DNA of 64,000 nucleotides from Pseudomonas deceptionensis (GCF_900106095.1 NZ_FNUD01000002.1:2749501-2813500), one strand, 5' to 3'. Numbered from the stretch's first letter, positions 8,256 to 18,300 are shown. Notes: generated from the sequence alone by a model not told the origin. Numbers and translations: made by a program.

Positions 8256-8398
8256 GCTGTTCTCCTTACCTTGCTGTTGAGTTGACACTCACCACTGTTG
8301 GCAACTTGCCGCGATATAAAAACCAGTGAGCGATGGATTGTTTGATTGTAGTACGATCGGTAACTTGTCGTGGGCTACTGCACTTCCTCTCAGTACTT

Positions 8399-8908
8399 TT
8401 ACCCGATGTATGAAAACACTCGATATACAAAACCATTGAACTGGAATTCAGCCACTTGCTTCATGCCCATTCGCCTGTGGGCCTTGAGCGAAGCTTCGTT
8501 GTCTTCACGAATAAACAGAATTCCTTCACGGCCCGGCTGCTGCAGGCGCAGTTGTGCGAACAGGCTCTGTGCCAGGCCCTTGCCGCGCTCGCTGGCGCCG
8601 ACACAAATCGGGCCATAAACGTAGGCATCGCCCGTTCCCTCATACGCCTCGAACATCGCTTTGACGATGGGGATGTCGGCATTCATTGCGCGGGTCGTGG
8701 TCATCAGGAAGCCGGTAATGTCGTTGCGGTTGCGGGCCACGATCAGTGGCATCGCCTGCATCATCTGCGCTATCCGTGAGCGCGGCAGTTCGGCTGACAA
8801 CATTCCGCCACGGGCCATCTGGTTGGCGGCCTGGAGTGCGACGATACCGTCGATGTCCGCTTCGGTGGCCACCCCTACGCGGGTGCTGGTGCCTTGCGTG
8901 TCAGTCAT
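8399..8908 (-). CDS. GNAT family N-acetyltransferase
   Basis: A 169-residue acetyltransferase. The N-terminal part is VGVATEADIDGIVALQ. The acetyl-CoA motif A is YVYGPICVGASERGKGLAQSLF near residues 96-117 (R-G-K-G-L-A pyrophosphate loop). ILFIREDNEASLKAHRRMGMK is motif B, with the usual late-strand Asn and helix. The full-length domain is alone in the protein. The acceptor substrate cannot be told from sequence. It is a single gene, divergent from the cellulose operon with a 550-bp gap. Confidence 0.9.
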   Translation of the reverse strand: MTDTQGTSTRVGVATEADIDGIVALQAANQMARGGMLSAELPRSRIAQMMQAMPLIVARNRNDITGFLMTTTRAMNADIPIVKAMFEAYEGTGDAYVYGPICVGASERGKGLAQSLFAQLRLQQPGREGILFIREDNEASLKAHRRMGMKQVAEFQFNGFVYRVFSYIG

Positions 8909-9172
8909 GGTGTTGCTCCTGTAGTCCGGCGCTATCCGTTGTGGGATTTCGTCATTATCTGTACAGGATAAATCAAGAAATGAGGAGAGTTTGCCGCAAG
9001 TCAGTCAGGGCAAATTTGTTCTTACTAAACTCGGCCATCAAAGCGAAAGAGCAAGATCAGCTGGAACGATTAATCCACTCTGGATTTACGCCCGTTCCAT
9101 GGGCTCCGTCAGATAGTTGCCAACTGTTCACATGGCTTCAGCGATTTAGCAACGTAACTTCCATGCAAGGGG

Positions 9173-9202
9173 CTGCCCAGGTAATTCCGGGGCGGTTTTT
9201 TT
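9173..9202 (+). terminator. Orphan Rho-independent terminator
   Basis: CTGCCC at 9173-9178 pairs with GGGCGG at 9190-9195 (one G-T pair), followed by seven T at 9196-9202. No plus-strand gene ends upstream, because the GNAT gene runs the other way. It may end a small RNA or act as an attenuator ahead of the cellulose operon. Confidence 0.6.
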
Positions 9203-9306
9203 CGCTGCTTTTAAAAAATTAAAGTATTTCAATAACTTACAGTTGCAAAAGATGATGGCTGGGTAAATGCCAAGGGGATGGCGCCAAATAAAGTTGCAAT
9301 ATTAGC

Positions 9307-9320
9307 GTCAAAATATTGGC
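9307..9320 (+). promoter_or_regulatory. FleQ-box-like site 1 upstream of the cellulose operon
   Basis: GTCAAAATATTGGC agrees with the remembered FleQ consensus GTCANTAAATTGAC at 10 of the 13 specified positions. FleQ is a c-di-GMP-responsive regulator of exopolysaccharide operons, including cellulose, in Pseudomonas. The functional assignment is inference. Confidence 0.45.
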
Positions 9321-9368
9321 CAGCATGCGGCATTTTGTCATTCTAATTAATATGACACTCTAATCATG

Positions 9369-9382
9369 TTCAAAATATTGAC
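9369..9382 (+). promoter_or_regulatory. FleQ-box-like site 2 upstream of the cellulose operon
   Basis: TTCAAAATATTGAC shares the 11-base core TCAAAATATTG with the site 62 bp upstream and matches the FleQ consensus at 10 of 13 specified positions. Paired sites spaced by about six helical turns would suit a looping regulator. Confidence 0.45.
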
Positions 9383-9461
9383 GATATCATTGTGATGGCT
9401 TATTTTGCCGTGCCGTGCAAGGACACATGTCATTAGCAGTCAGCGCCCAAGGAGCCTTCAC

Positions 9462-10673
9462 ATGAATCGTACAGACGATATATCGAATTTATTCAGCAGG
9501 TTCGGAGCAAGTTCGGCCAGCTATCACGAGTTCGAAAGTCAGTTCGATTACCAGGGAACGGCTCTCTCGCTGGAGAAGACGAGTGTTGTGGTTGAGCCGG
9601 CGCTGTTGACCGAGATCGTGGCGCAACGGGCTGCTCCCGTTCTGCTTGAACCTCAGGTTGCAGGCGTGCCGGTCAGGGCGGCGGCGCTCTCTGTCGTCTC
9701 AGCGGTTGCCCCGGCAGCTTCGCCAGTTGTTCCCGCTGTTGAACCGCACCGGCCCCCAATTCAAGCCCCCCTCATGACCGCGACGGACGTTGCGACACCG
9801 CTGCGTAATCTGCTCGCCGAGGTGGTCCTTGCCCGTCAGGCCCAGACGCAGGCTTTGCACGCTCAAGCACAGCCTCGGGCGCCAAAGTGCAAGGCGCATA
9901 TCGTGGCGCTGGTTTCGCCCAAGGGTGGCGTTGGCAAGACGACCCTCGGCGCCGGTTTGGCCAGCAGCTTGCGAATGGACGGCGGCACAACCCTGGCCAT
10001 CGACCTTGATCCGCAAAATGCGCTGCAATATCACCTGGGCATCGAGCACGGCGTGACAGGGCTGGGCAGTGCCAGCGAGACCGAGACCCTCTGGAACGAC
10101 AGGCTGCAACAAGGCTTCGCCGGTGCGCAGTTGTTGCCCCATGGCGTGCTCAGTGATGAGGAACATGACGCTCTGCAAAGCGCCATGGGCGTGGACCGCC
10201 ATTGGTTGGCCTGGCAACTGGACCGCATGGGCCTGGGTGAAAACGACGTGGTGATTCTTGACACGCCGACGGGTCGTTCGGCGTATCTGGAGCAGGCGCT
10301 GGACGTGGCCGATCAAGTGATCGTGGTCACCACCGCCGATGCCGCCAGTTTTATCGCCCTGGACCAGATGGATCGCTTGCTCGGTGCTACCGATGCGCGC
10401 CCGGCGTCCTCGGTCTGCAGTTATGTGGTCAATCAATTTGACGCCGACCGCGAGTTCTCCCGGGACATGCTTGAAGTGCTAAAGCGCCGTTTGGGCGGAC
10501 AGTTGCTGGGGGTCATTGCGCTGGACAACACACTCGGCGAGGCCCTGGCTTACGGGCATGACCCGCTGGCGTCGCCCGGTTCATCAGTTGCTTGCCAGGA
10601 TGTGCTGCTGCTCAGCGAGCAACTCAAAGCCAGGCTCATGAGCGCCTCTTCTGCAAAGATCAGCGCCCCGTGA
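9462..10673 (+). CDS. wssA: Cellulose biosynthesis protein WssA: BcsR/P-like motif fused to BcsQ ATPase
   Basis: The start at ATG 9462 has AAGGAG seven bases before it. The product is 403 residues. Residues 1-30 (MNRTDDISNLFSRFG...YHEF) match the short BcsR/BcsP pattern D-I-x-x-L-x-x-x-F followed by a Tyr. Residues 35-140 are an Ala/Pro/Val-rich linker. From residue 144 comes a ParA/MinD-like ATPase with the deviant Walker A SPKGGVGKTTLGAG, DLDPQNALQYHLG and ILDTPTG. BcsQ works with BcsR in the cytoplasmic part of the cellulose secretion complex and affects localisation. The stop overlaps the GTG of bcsA (GTGA), so translation is coupled. First gene of the wss operon. Confidence 0.88.
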   Translation: MNRTDDISNLFSRFGASSASYHEFESQFDYQGTALSLEKTSVVVEPALLTEIVAQRAAPVLLEPQVAGVPVRAAALSVVSAVAPAASPVVPAVEPHRPPIQAPLMTATDVATPLRNLLAEVVLARQAQTQALHAQAQPRAPKCKAHIVALVSPKGGVGKTTLGAGLASSLRMDGGTTLAIDLDPQNALQYHLGIEHGVTGLGSASETETLWNDRLQQGFAGAQLLPHGVLSDEEHDALQSAMGVDRHWLAWQLDRMGLGENDVVILDTPTGRSAYLEQALDVADQVIVVTTADAASFIALDQMDRLLGATDARPASSVCSYVVNQFDADREFSRDMLEVLKRRLGGQLLGVIALDNTLGEALAYGHDPLASPGSSVACQDVLLLSEQLKARLMSASSAKISAP

Positions 10674-12892
10674 TCAAAACATGTACCGAGCCGCCAGTTA
10701 CACACAGTCGTCTTCAGCGTTGGGCCCAGTCTCTGGCCGACCGTATCGGTCAGTGGCCTGCTGCGGCACGTCGGGCGCTGATCATCGGCACAACTGTATT
10801 TTGTGGTCTGTTGGGCCTGCTGATTATCACGGCTCCGTTTGATTTTTATGCGCAGTGCATTTTCGCCACTGGCTGCTTCGGTGCGGCGCTGGTACTGCGC
10901 AGGATCCCCGGGCGTTTGACCGTCCTGATCTTGATCGGTCTGTCGCTGACGGCTTCGCTGCGCTACATGTACTGGCGTCTGACCGAGACTCTGGACTTTG
11001 ACGAATGGATCGACATAGCGTTCGGTTATGGCCTGGTACTGGCCGAAATCTATGCATTGGTGGTGCTGGTGTTCGGCTATCTGCAGACGGCCTGGCCGTT
11101 GCGCCGCCAACCGGTCCTGCTCAAAAGCCCGCCTGGCGAGTGGCCCGTGGTTGACGTGTTTATCCCGTCATACAACGAATCCCTCGATATCGTGAAACTG
11201 ACCATCTTTGCCGCCCAAGCCATGGACTGGCCGCAAGACAAGCTGCGCGTCCACGTGCTGGACGACGGCCGTCGCGAAGACTTCCGTGAGTTCTGCGAAC
11301 AGATCAACGTCAACTACATCTCCCGCGACAACAACCGCCATGCCAAGGCCGGCAACCTCAACGAAGCGTTGAAGGTTACCAGTGGTGAGTTCGTGGCGTT
11401 TTTCGATGCCGACCATGTGCCGACCCGTTCCTTCCTGCAAGTGAGCATCGGCTGGTTCCTGAAAGACCCGAAGCTGGCGATGCTGCAAACGCCGCACTTC
11501 TTTTTTTCACCGGACCCGTTCGAGAAAAACCTCGACACCTTCCGCTCGGTGCCAAACGAAGGCGAGCTGTTTTATGGCCTGGTGCAGGACGGCAACGACC
11601 TGTGGAACGCCACGTTTTTCTGTGGCTCCTGTGCCGTGATCCGGCGCAAGCCGCTGCTTGAAATCGGCGGGGTCGCAGTGGAAACCGTGACCGAGGATGC
11701 TCACACCGCACTCAAACTCAACCGTGCCGGCTATAACACTGCTTATCTGGCGATCCCGCAGGCAGCGGGGCTGGCGACAGAAAGTCTGTCGAGCCACATC
11801 AGTCAGCGGATTCGTTGGGCCCGAGGCATGGCCCAGATCTTTCGTACTGACAACCCGCTGTTCGGCAAAGGGCTGAACCTGGGGCAGCGCCTGTGCTACC
11901 TCAACGCGATGCTGCACTTCTTCTATGGTTTGCCGCGTCTGGTGTTTCTGACGGCACCGCTGGCCTTCCTGTTTTTCGACGCGCAAATCTTCCACGCTGC
12001 GGGGTTGATGATCACGGCCTATGCATTGCCTCATATCTTCCATGCCAGCCTGACCAACTCCACCATCCAGGGACGGTTCCGTCATTCGTTCTGGAACGAG
12101 GTCTACGAGACGGTACTGGCCTGGTACATCATGGGGCCGGTGCTGGTGGCACTGGTCAATCCCAAGCTCGGTGGTTTTAACGTGACCAACAAGGGCGGGA
12201 TCATCGACGAGAAGTTCTTCGACTGGAAACTCGCCCGCCCGTACATCGTGCTGCTGACCCTCAACATGGCGGGCCTGATGTACGGGCTCGCGCGTCTGGC
12301 AATGGGGGAGGAGGGCGCCACCACCACGCTGCTGATCAACCTGGTGTGGACGCTTTACAACGTCATCATCACCAGTGCCGCAGTGGCGGTTGCCAGTGAA
12401 ACCCGACAGGTGCGAGCTGAACCGCGGGTCACCGCCCATTTGCCTGCGCACCTGACCCGTGCGGATGGCAGCGTAATTGAAGGCGTTACCCAGGACTTCT
12501 CGCAGAAAGGCGTGGGCTTGCGTTTGCCGGAAGGTTTTAACGTACCCCAGGGCGAGCGGGTCCACATCTCGCTGTTTCGCAACAAGCACCTGAGTGTGTT
12601 CCCTGCAGTCATCGTGTTTAGCCGGGGCGAGCTGCTGGGTGCGCAGTTTGATGCCCTGACTCTGCGCCAGCAAAGCGATCTGGTACGTCTTACCTTTTCC
12701 CGCGCCGACACCTGGGCATCGACCTGGGGCAGCGGGCAGGTCGATACCCCGCTGGTGGCCTTGCGCGAGGTCAGCCGTATCGGCCTTCGCGGTATCCACG
12801 AACTCTTCAAAGCCACGGCCATGGAAGTGCGGAGCAAAATCCGCCGTCGCCGCGTCACCCCAACCATGCTCGAAAACGTCCTGGACAAGTGA
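10670..12892 (+). CDS. bcsA: Cellulose synthase catalytic subunit BcsA (WssB)
   Basis: UDP-glucose-dependent family 2 glycosyltransferase that polymerises and translocates beta-1,4-glucan across the inner membrane, activated by c-di-GMP. The start chosen is GTG 10670, overlapping the wssA stop, giving 740 residues, close to WssB of P. fluorescens SBW25. All catalytic motifs are present: HVLDDGRR near residue 200, FDADHVP near 245, VTEDAHTAL near 340 and QRIRWARG near 380. Hydrophobic segments lie at both ends of the catalytic domain. The C-terminal PilZ domain keeps both c-di-GMP motifs: RAEPR and DFSQKG near residue 605. Nothing suggests inactivation. Confidence 0.96.
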   Translation: MIKTCTEPPVTHSRLQRWAQSLADRIGQWPAAARRALIIGTTVFCGLLGLLIITAPFDFYAQCIFATGCFGAALVLRRIPGRLTVLILIGLSLTASLRYMYWRLTETLDFDEWIDIAFGYGLVLAEIYALVVLVFGYLQTAWPLRRQPVLLKSPPGEWPVVDVFIPSYNESLDIVKLTIFAAQAMDWPQDKLRVHVLDDGRREDFREFCEQINVNYISRDNNRHAKAGNLNEALKVTSGEFVAFFDADHVPTRSFLQVSIGWFLKDPKLAMLQTPHFFFSPDPFEKNLDTFRSVPNEGELFYGLVQDGNDLWNATFFCGSCAVIRRKPLLEIGGVAVETVTEDAHTALKLNRAGYNTAYLAIPQAAGLATESLSSHISQRIRWARGMAQIFRTDNPLFGKGLNLGQRLCYLNAMLHFFYGLPRLVFLTAPLAFLFFDAQIFHAAGLMITAYALPHIFHASLTNSTIQGRFRHSFWNEVYETVLAWYIMGPVLVALVNPKLGGFNVTNKGGIIDEKFFDWKLARPYIVLLTLNMAGLMYGLARLAMGEEGATTTLLINLVWTLYNVIITSAAVAVASETRQVRAEPRVTAHLPAHLTRADGSVIEGVTQDFSQKGVGLRLPEGFNVPQGERVHISLFRNKHLSVFPAVIVFSRGELLGAQFDALTLRQQSDLVRLTFSRADTWASTWGSGQVDTPLVALREVSRIGLRGIHELFKATAMEVRSKIRRRRVTPTMLENVLDK

Positions 12893-15192
12893 TGAACTCA
12901 ACGTCTTTAGCCTTCGCTAATCTGCGCGATTTGCCGCGCGCGCTGGCACGCTTGACGTGCGCCTGGCTGGCTTTAATCGCCGGTGCTGCTTATGCCGAAA
13001 CCACGCCGCCAGCCTCTGCGCCCGGTGCCAAAAGCTACACCGTGACCCTCAAGCAATTGGGGCGTAATTATCCAATGAGCCTGCGCGGTGTGGAGTCGAC
13101 CGACAGCGTCAGCTTCGATGTGCGGGCTGACTCGATCGTCACGGGGGCCAGGCTGAACCTGCAGTACACCTATTCACCGGCGCTGCTGGCGGAGCTGTCG
13201 CAAATCAACGTGCTGGTTAACGATGAAGTGGCCGCGAGCCTGCCGTTGCCCAAGGACAAGGCCGGGCAACTGCAACAGCAGGTTGTGCAGATTCCGGCTC
13301 ACTTGATTACCGAGTTCAACCGTCTGAGCCTGCAATTTATCGGGCACTACACCATGAGCTGCGAGGACCCTCAGCACTCCAGCCTGTGGGCCAAAATCAG
13401 TAATGCCACCGAACTGGGGATTGACGTCTCGCCACTGGTCTTGCCCGATGATCTGTCGATTATCCCGCTGCCGTTCTTTGATCGTCGCGATGCCAGCGCC
13501 CTGGACTTGCCGTTCGTGTTCGCCACAGCGCCCGACAATGCCACGCTTGAAGCTGCCGGGGCCCTGTCGTCGTGGTTCGGTGCCCAAGCCAGCTATCGCG
13601 GTGCGCGGTTCTCGTCGGGATACAACCAGATACCGGCCAGCGGCAACGCCGTGGTGCTGGTCAGCGGCCCGGATACGCTGCAAATGGGCAGCCTGAGCCT
13701 GCCGCCCGCCAAGGGTCCGACCCTGACCGTGATGACCAACCCCAACGATGCCAATGGCAAGTTGCTGGTGATCACCGGTCGTGATGGCGCTGAACTCAAG
13801 CGTGCCGCTACGGCTTTGGTACTGGGCAGCCAGGCCTTGTCGGGCAGCAGCGTTGTGATTGATCGACTGGACAGTGTGCAGCCGCGCAAACCTTACGATG
13901 CGCCGAACTGGTTGCCCAGTGATCGCCCGGTAAAACTGGGGGAGTTGATGCCAGCCAAGGAGCTGTTGGTTTCCGGCTATAACCCGGGTGACATCACCGT
14001 GCCGCTGAACCTGGCCCCGGACCTGTTTACCTGGCGCGATGCAGGCGCTCCGTTGAACCTCAAGTACCGCTACACGCCGCAAGAGAGATCCAGCAACTCG
14101 TCGCTCATTATCAGTTTTAACGATGCACTGATTCAGTCGCAGAACCTGCTGTCCCAGGACAAGCTCGACGGCGGCCTGCTCAGCGCACTGAAGTCCGATG
14201 ACAGCCTGGGTCGCGAGACCACCGTCTACCTGCCGCTGAACTCGGCCGCCCTGCAGTCACGGCTGCAACTGCGTTACATGTTCGACTACATCAAGCAGGG
14301 TGAATGCAACGACATCATCATTGACAACATGCGCGGTGCCATCGACCCCGAGTCGACCCTTGACCTGAGCGGCTACGATCACTTTATCGCCATGCCCAAC
14401 CTTGGCGTATTCAAGGACGCCGGTTTCCCGTTCACGCGCATGGCTGACCTGTCGCAAACCGCCGTGGTACTGCCGGATAACGCCGGTGCGGCGGATCTGG
14501 ATGCCTACCTGACCGTGCTCGGCCGATTTGGTCATTCCACCGGTTACCCGGCCACCGGCGTACAGGTGATCCAGGCCGCGCAGGTTGCCAGTGCTGCGGA
14601 CAAGGACTTGCTGCTGCTGGCATCCGGTGCGAACCAGCCGCTGCTGACGCAATGGGCTGATCGTCTGCCCGCCACTGATGCTGATGGGCAACAGGCTTTT
14701 CATCTGTCCGACTTGCCGATGCGTGTGCGTGACTGGTTCAGCCCGGACCCTGAAGCCAACCTGCGCAAGACCAAACTGGCCATGGCGTTCTCGGGGGGGG
14801 CGCACAGCACTTACCTGACCGGTTTTGAGTCGCCGTTAAAAAGCGGTCGCAGTGTCGTGGTAATCGCCAGCGGACAGCCCCAAGGCCTGGCTGACGCAAC
14901 CAACGCCTTGATCGGTGGTGAGGATTACACCGGGTCGATCCAGGGCAGCCTGGTGGTGGTGCGTGGCAAAAGCATCGAGCCGCTGGTGGCGGACGAGCAG
15001 TACTACGTCGGCAGCCTGGGCGTCATCAAGTACCTGCAATGGCTGATATCACGCCACGTGGTATTGGCGCTGGTACTGACCGGGCTGGGCGTGGCCTTGC
15101 TGGGCTGTCTGGCTTACCTGGTGTTGCGTGCGCGGGCCAACAGGCGTCTGCAAGGGGAGCCGGAGCGTGCAGTCGATCACACAGAGCCTTAG
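12892..15192 (+). CDS. bcsB: Cellulose synthase periplasmic subunit BcsB (WssC)
   Basis: A 766-residue periplasmic, membrane-anchored partner of BcsA that guides the emerging glucan. ATG 12892 overlaps the bcsA stop (TGATG); an in-frame GTG at 12889 is an alternative. An N-terminal signal segment (ALARLTCAWLALIAGAAYA) ends near residue 35. The family body follows, with two repeated carbohydrate-binding/flavodoxin-like modules, including YTMSCEDPQHSSLWAKIS near residue 150 and MFDYIKQGECNDIIIDNMRG near 465. A C-terminal membrane anchor (HVVLALVLTGLGVALLGCLAYLVL) is near residue 720. No bcsZ follows; the next gene is bcsC, 110 bp on. Confidence 0.95.
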   Translation: MNSTSLAFANLRDLPRALARLTCAWLALIAGAAYAETTPPASAPGAKSYTVTLKQLGRNYPMSLRGVESTDSVSFDVRADSIVTGARLNLQYTYSPALLAELSQINVLVNDEVAASLPLPKDKAGQLQQQVVQIPAHLITEFNRLSLQFIGHYTMSCEDPQHSSLWAKISNATELGIDVSPLVLPDDLSIIPLPFFDRRDASALDLPFVFATAPDNATLEAAGALSSWFGAQASYRGARFSSGYNQIPASGNAVVLVSGPDTLQMGSLSLPPAKGPTLTVMTNPNDANGKLLVITGRDGAELKRAATALVLGSQALSGSSVVIDRLDSVQPRKPYDAPNWLPSDRPVKLGELMPAKELLVSGYNPGDITVPLNLAPDLFTWRDAGAPLNLKYRYTPQERSSNSSLIISFNDALIQSQNLLSQDKLDGGLLSALKSDDSLGRETTVYLPLNSAALQSRLQLRYMFDYIKQGECNDIIIDNMRGAIDPESTLDLSGYDHFIAMPNLGVFKDAGFPFTRMADLSQTAVVLPDNAGAADLDAYLTVLGRFGHSTGYPATGVQVIQAAQVASAADKDLLLLASGANQPLLTQWADRLPATDADGQQAFHLSDLPMRVRDWFSPDPEANLRKTKLAMAFSGGAHSTYLTGFESPLKSGRSVVVIASGQPQGLADATNALIGGEDYTGSIQGSLVVVRGKSIEPLVADEQYYVGSLGVIKYLQWLISRHVVLALVLTGLGVALLGCLAYLVLRARANRRLQGEPERAVDHTEP

Positions 15193-15301
15193 GCCTGAAG
15201 TGCTCTTGGCCACCGTATTACTTATGTGAGCTGGTTTAGCCGGGCTTTATGGACAAGCACTTCCCCGCTCAGGGGAAGTAGCAACCGATGTGGGAGAAAA
15301 A

Positions 15302-18300
15302 ATGTCAGCTCGCTGTCACGCCGTAGCTTTCGGGATACTTGCAAGCCTGATTCACACCGTCAGCTTTGCCGCACTTGACGATGCCGGCAAGGCGCTGCTT
15401 CAACAGGGTCAATACTGGCAGGCTCAGAATGATCAGGCACGGGCAACCGAGGTCTGGAAAAAGCTGTTGCTGATCGATCCGAAGCAGGCAGATGCGCTCT
15501 ATGGTCTGGGCATGCTTGAGCTCAAGGGCAAGCGAATCGACGGTGCCAGCAATTATCTGGAGCAGCTCAGGCGCTCGCATCCGGGTGAGCGCTTGACCTT
15601 GCTGCTGGAGCAATCCATGGGCTTGCAGGCTGACAACAACGCCGAGCAACTGGATACGGCACGCTTGTTGGTCACCAACGGTGAGCTTGAGAAGGCAGTA
15701 CCGATCTTTCGAAAAATCTTCGCGGGCAAGGCGCCGCAGGGTGATCTGGCGCTGGAGTACTACAACGCTCTGGGTTACACGCCCGGTGGGTGGAGCGAGG
15801 CGCGTCAGGGGCTGGAGCGCTTGCAGCAGCAGACACCGAACAACGCAAGGGTCCGGTTGGCGCTGGCCAAGCTCCTGGTGCGTAACGAAACCACGCGCTC
15901 TGAAGGCCTGCGGCGGCTTGAGCAGTTGTCGACCTTGCCGGAGCTCGGTGGTCAGGCCACTGAAAGCTGGCGCGAGGGTCTGGTGTGGGTGGGCTCGCCC
16001 CGCCCCGTCGACAAGCCGTTGTTTGAGGCCTATCTGAAGGCCAACCCGGACGACTCCGCCATTCTCACCCAAATGAACAGCCGCGGCACTGCGGGTGTGG
16101 GTGCACAGCAGAATCCCCACGTGGCGAGGGGGTTCAAGGCACTGCAAGACAATCAGCTGGACGTTGCCGAGCAAGCGTTCCAGGCACGGCTCAAAGAGCA
16201 GGCCAGCGATAGCGATGCGCTCGGTGGCCTTGGCGTGATTCGCCAGCGTCAGGGGCGCTTCAGCGACGCCAGCGAACTGCTCAACCGTGCCATCGGCCGT
16301 GGCGGCAATCCACGCTGGCAAGCTGCGCTGGACGGCAACCGCTACTGGAGCCTCCTCGACCAGGCCGAAAAGGCCAGGGCAACGAATGACCTGCAAAAAT
16401 CCCGAGGTCTGTTGCAGCAAGCCATTGCCAGCAAGCCGCGTCAGGCGGATGGCTACATCGCCCTCGGTGGCGTGCAGGCCGAACAGAATCAGCTGGACAA
16501 TGCCCAGGCCAGCTATCGTCAGGCCCTGACCCTGGACAATGACAACCCTGACGCGATGCTGGGGCTGATCACCGTGATGGCGCAAAACGGTCAGGCCAGC
16601 CAGGCATTGACAATGGTCGAGGCTTTGACCCCGGCCCGGCAGCAACGCCTTGGCGATATGCGTCCATTGCACGCAGCGGTGGCAGCGGGGCAGGCAAAAA
16701 ATGCCGAGCGCAGCGGCGATCTCAAGGGCGCGATTGCGGCGCAGAAAGAAGCGGTGCGCAACGATCCGCAAGGCGTTTGGACACGTTACGATCTGGCGTT
16801 GTATTACCTGCAGGCAAAAAAACCGGATCTTGCCCGCCAGACCATGGACGAACTGCTCAATGCAAGCCCGCAACGCTCTGAGGCCCTGTTTGCCAGCGCC
16901 TTGCTGTCGAGCCAGTTGGGTGAATGGTCGCATGCGCAAGGTACCCTGGAGCGAATTCCTTTCAGCCAGCGCACCACGGCCATGCAGCAACTGGCCAGTG
17001 AAGTTCAATTGCAATCGCTGGTGAGCCAGGCCACCACCTTGGCCAAACAGGGCAACCCGACCCAGGCGCTGACGTTACTGCGTCGTGCCGAACTGCTGGC
17101 CAATGGCAAACCGCAATCCATGGGAATGCTGGCGTTGGCTTACGTCGACGTGGGGGACTCGGAGCACGGGTTAGCCATGCTGCGCAACGCCATCGCGCAA
17201 AGCAGCAACCCGTCGCCGGCCTTGCGTTTGGCCTATGCCGGCGTGCTGCTCAAAACCGGTGACGATGAACAGGTCAACCAGCTTTTGCATGAGCTGCAGC
17301 GCCAGCCGCTGACCCCGGCTGACCAGCGTAGCTACGACGAAGTGTTGTATCTGTACACCGTGCGCCAGGCCGACCTGTTGCGTGAGAAGGGCGATCTGGT
17401 GGCGGCTTATGACACGCTCGCTCCGGCACTGGCCCAGCGGCCGAACGACCCGGTGGCGGCAGGCGCCCTGGCGCGCATGTATCTGGCCAACGGCAACAGC
17501 GCCAAAGCCATTGAACTGTATCAGCCGCTGCTGGCCAAAGCCCCGAACGATCCGCAGTTGCAGATTGGAATGGCTCAGGCCTTGAGCAAATCCGGCGATC
17601 CTCGTGGGGCTGAAAAGGCCACCGAAAAAGCCCTCGAACTGGCCCCGAACGATGCCATGGTGCTGGCCAGCGCGGCGTCAATTTTTCGTGCTCAGGGCAA
17701 GAACGCCAAGGCAGGGGAGCTCTACGCCCGCGCGCTGGCGTTGCAGGCGCCGGTCAAGGCAGATGCCAATCCTTTTGCCGGGACAGTCGACGCCAACCCC
17801 TTCGTGGGCAAGTCCGGTCAACGCAGCCAGTCGCGGTTGTCCGAAGCCAATCTTTCGCAGATCCCGGAACCGGCCCAGGTACAGATTGATGCAGCGACCA
17901 GCGAAGTCGAGCCGTCTGCCCGCAGGCTTGCGAGCAACAGCCTGACAATGAACGGCAGGGCAGGCGGGTATGACGCAGAGCCGCCAGGCGGCGGTTTTGA
18001 TGATGACAGTCGCCTGGCAGCCACCAGGCCGCTTGATCCACAAGCGCAAGCGCGCCAGTCGATGCAAAACGCCCTTGACCAGATCAAGCAGGAACGCAGC
18101 CCGCGCATCACTCAAGGGGTGACCATTCGTACCAACGACAGCGAGTCGGGTCTGAGCAAAATCACTGATGTCGAAACACCGCTGGAAATCAGCATGCCGG
18201 TGGGCGATGACCGAATAGCCCTGCGCGTGACCCCGGTGTCGTTGAATGCCGGAGCCGTGAAGGATTCGGCCAAGACGCGGTTTGGCGGGCCGAACGATGT

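Larger units (their letters stand above)
8909..9461. other. Cellulose operon upstream region
   Basis: A 553-bp non-coding interval. It contains an orphan plus-strand terminator at 9173-9202, two FleQ-box-like sites, a TGTCAT/ATGACA dyad (9336-9341 with 9352-9357) and an AT-rich promoter zone from about 9205 to 9400. The reading frames across it have no ribosome site and no family features. Confidence 0.55.

Noticed and set aside
8746..9222. 158-codon plus-strand frame upstream of the cellulose operon
   Set aside because: It begins antisense to the GNAT gene, has no ribosome site, and ends just past the terminator hairpin; no family features.
11507..12901. 464-codon minus-strand frame inside bcsA
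   Set aside because: A shadow of the GC-rich bcsA codons; composition rich in Gln, His, Arg and no domain.
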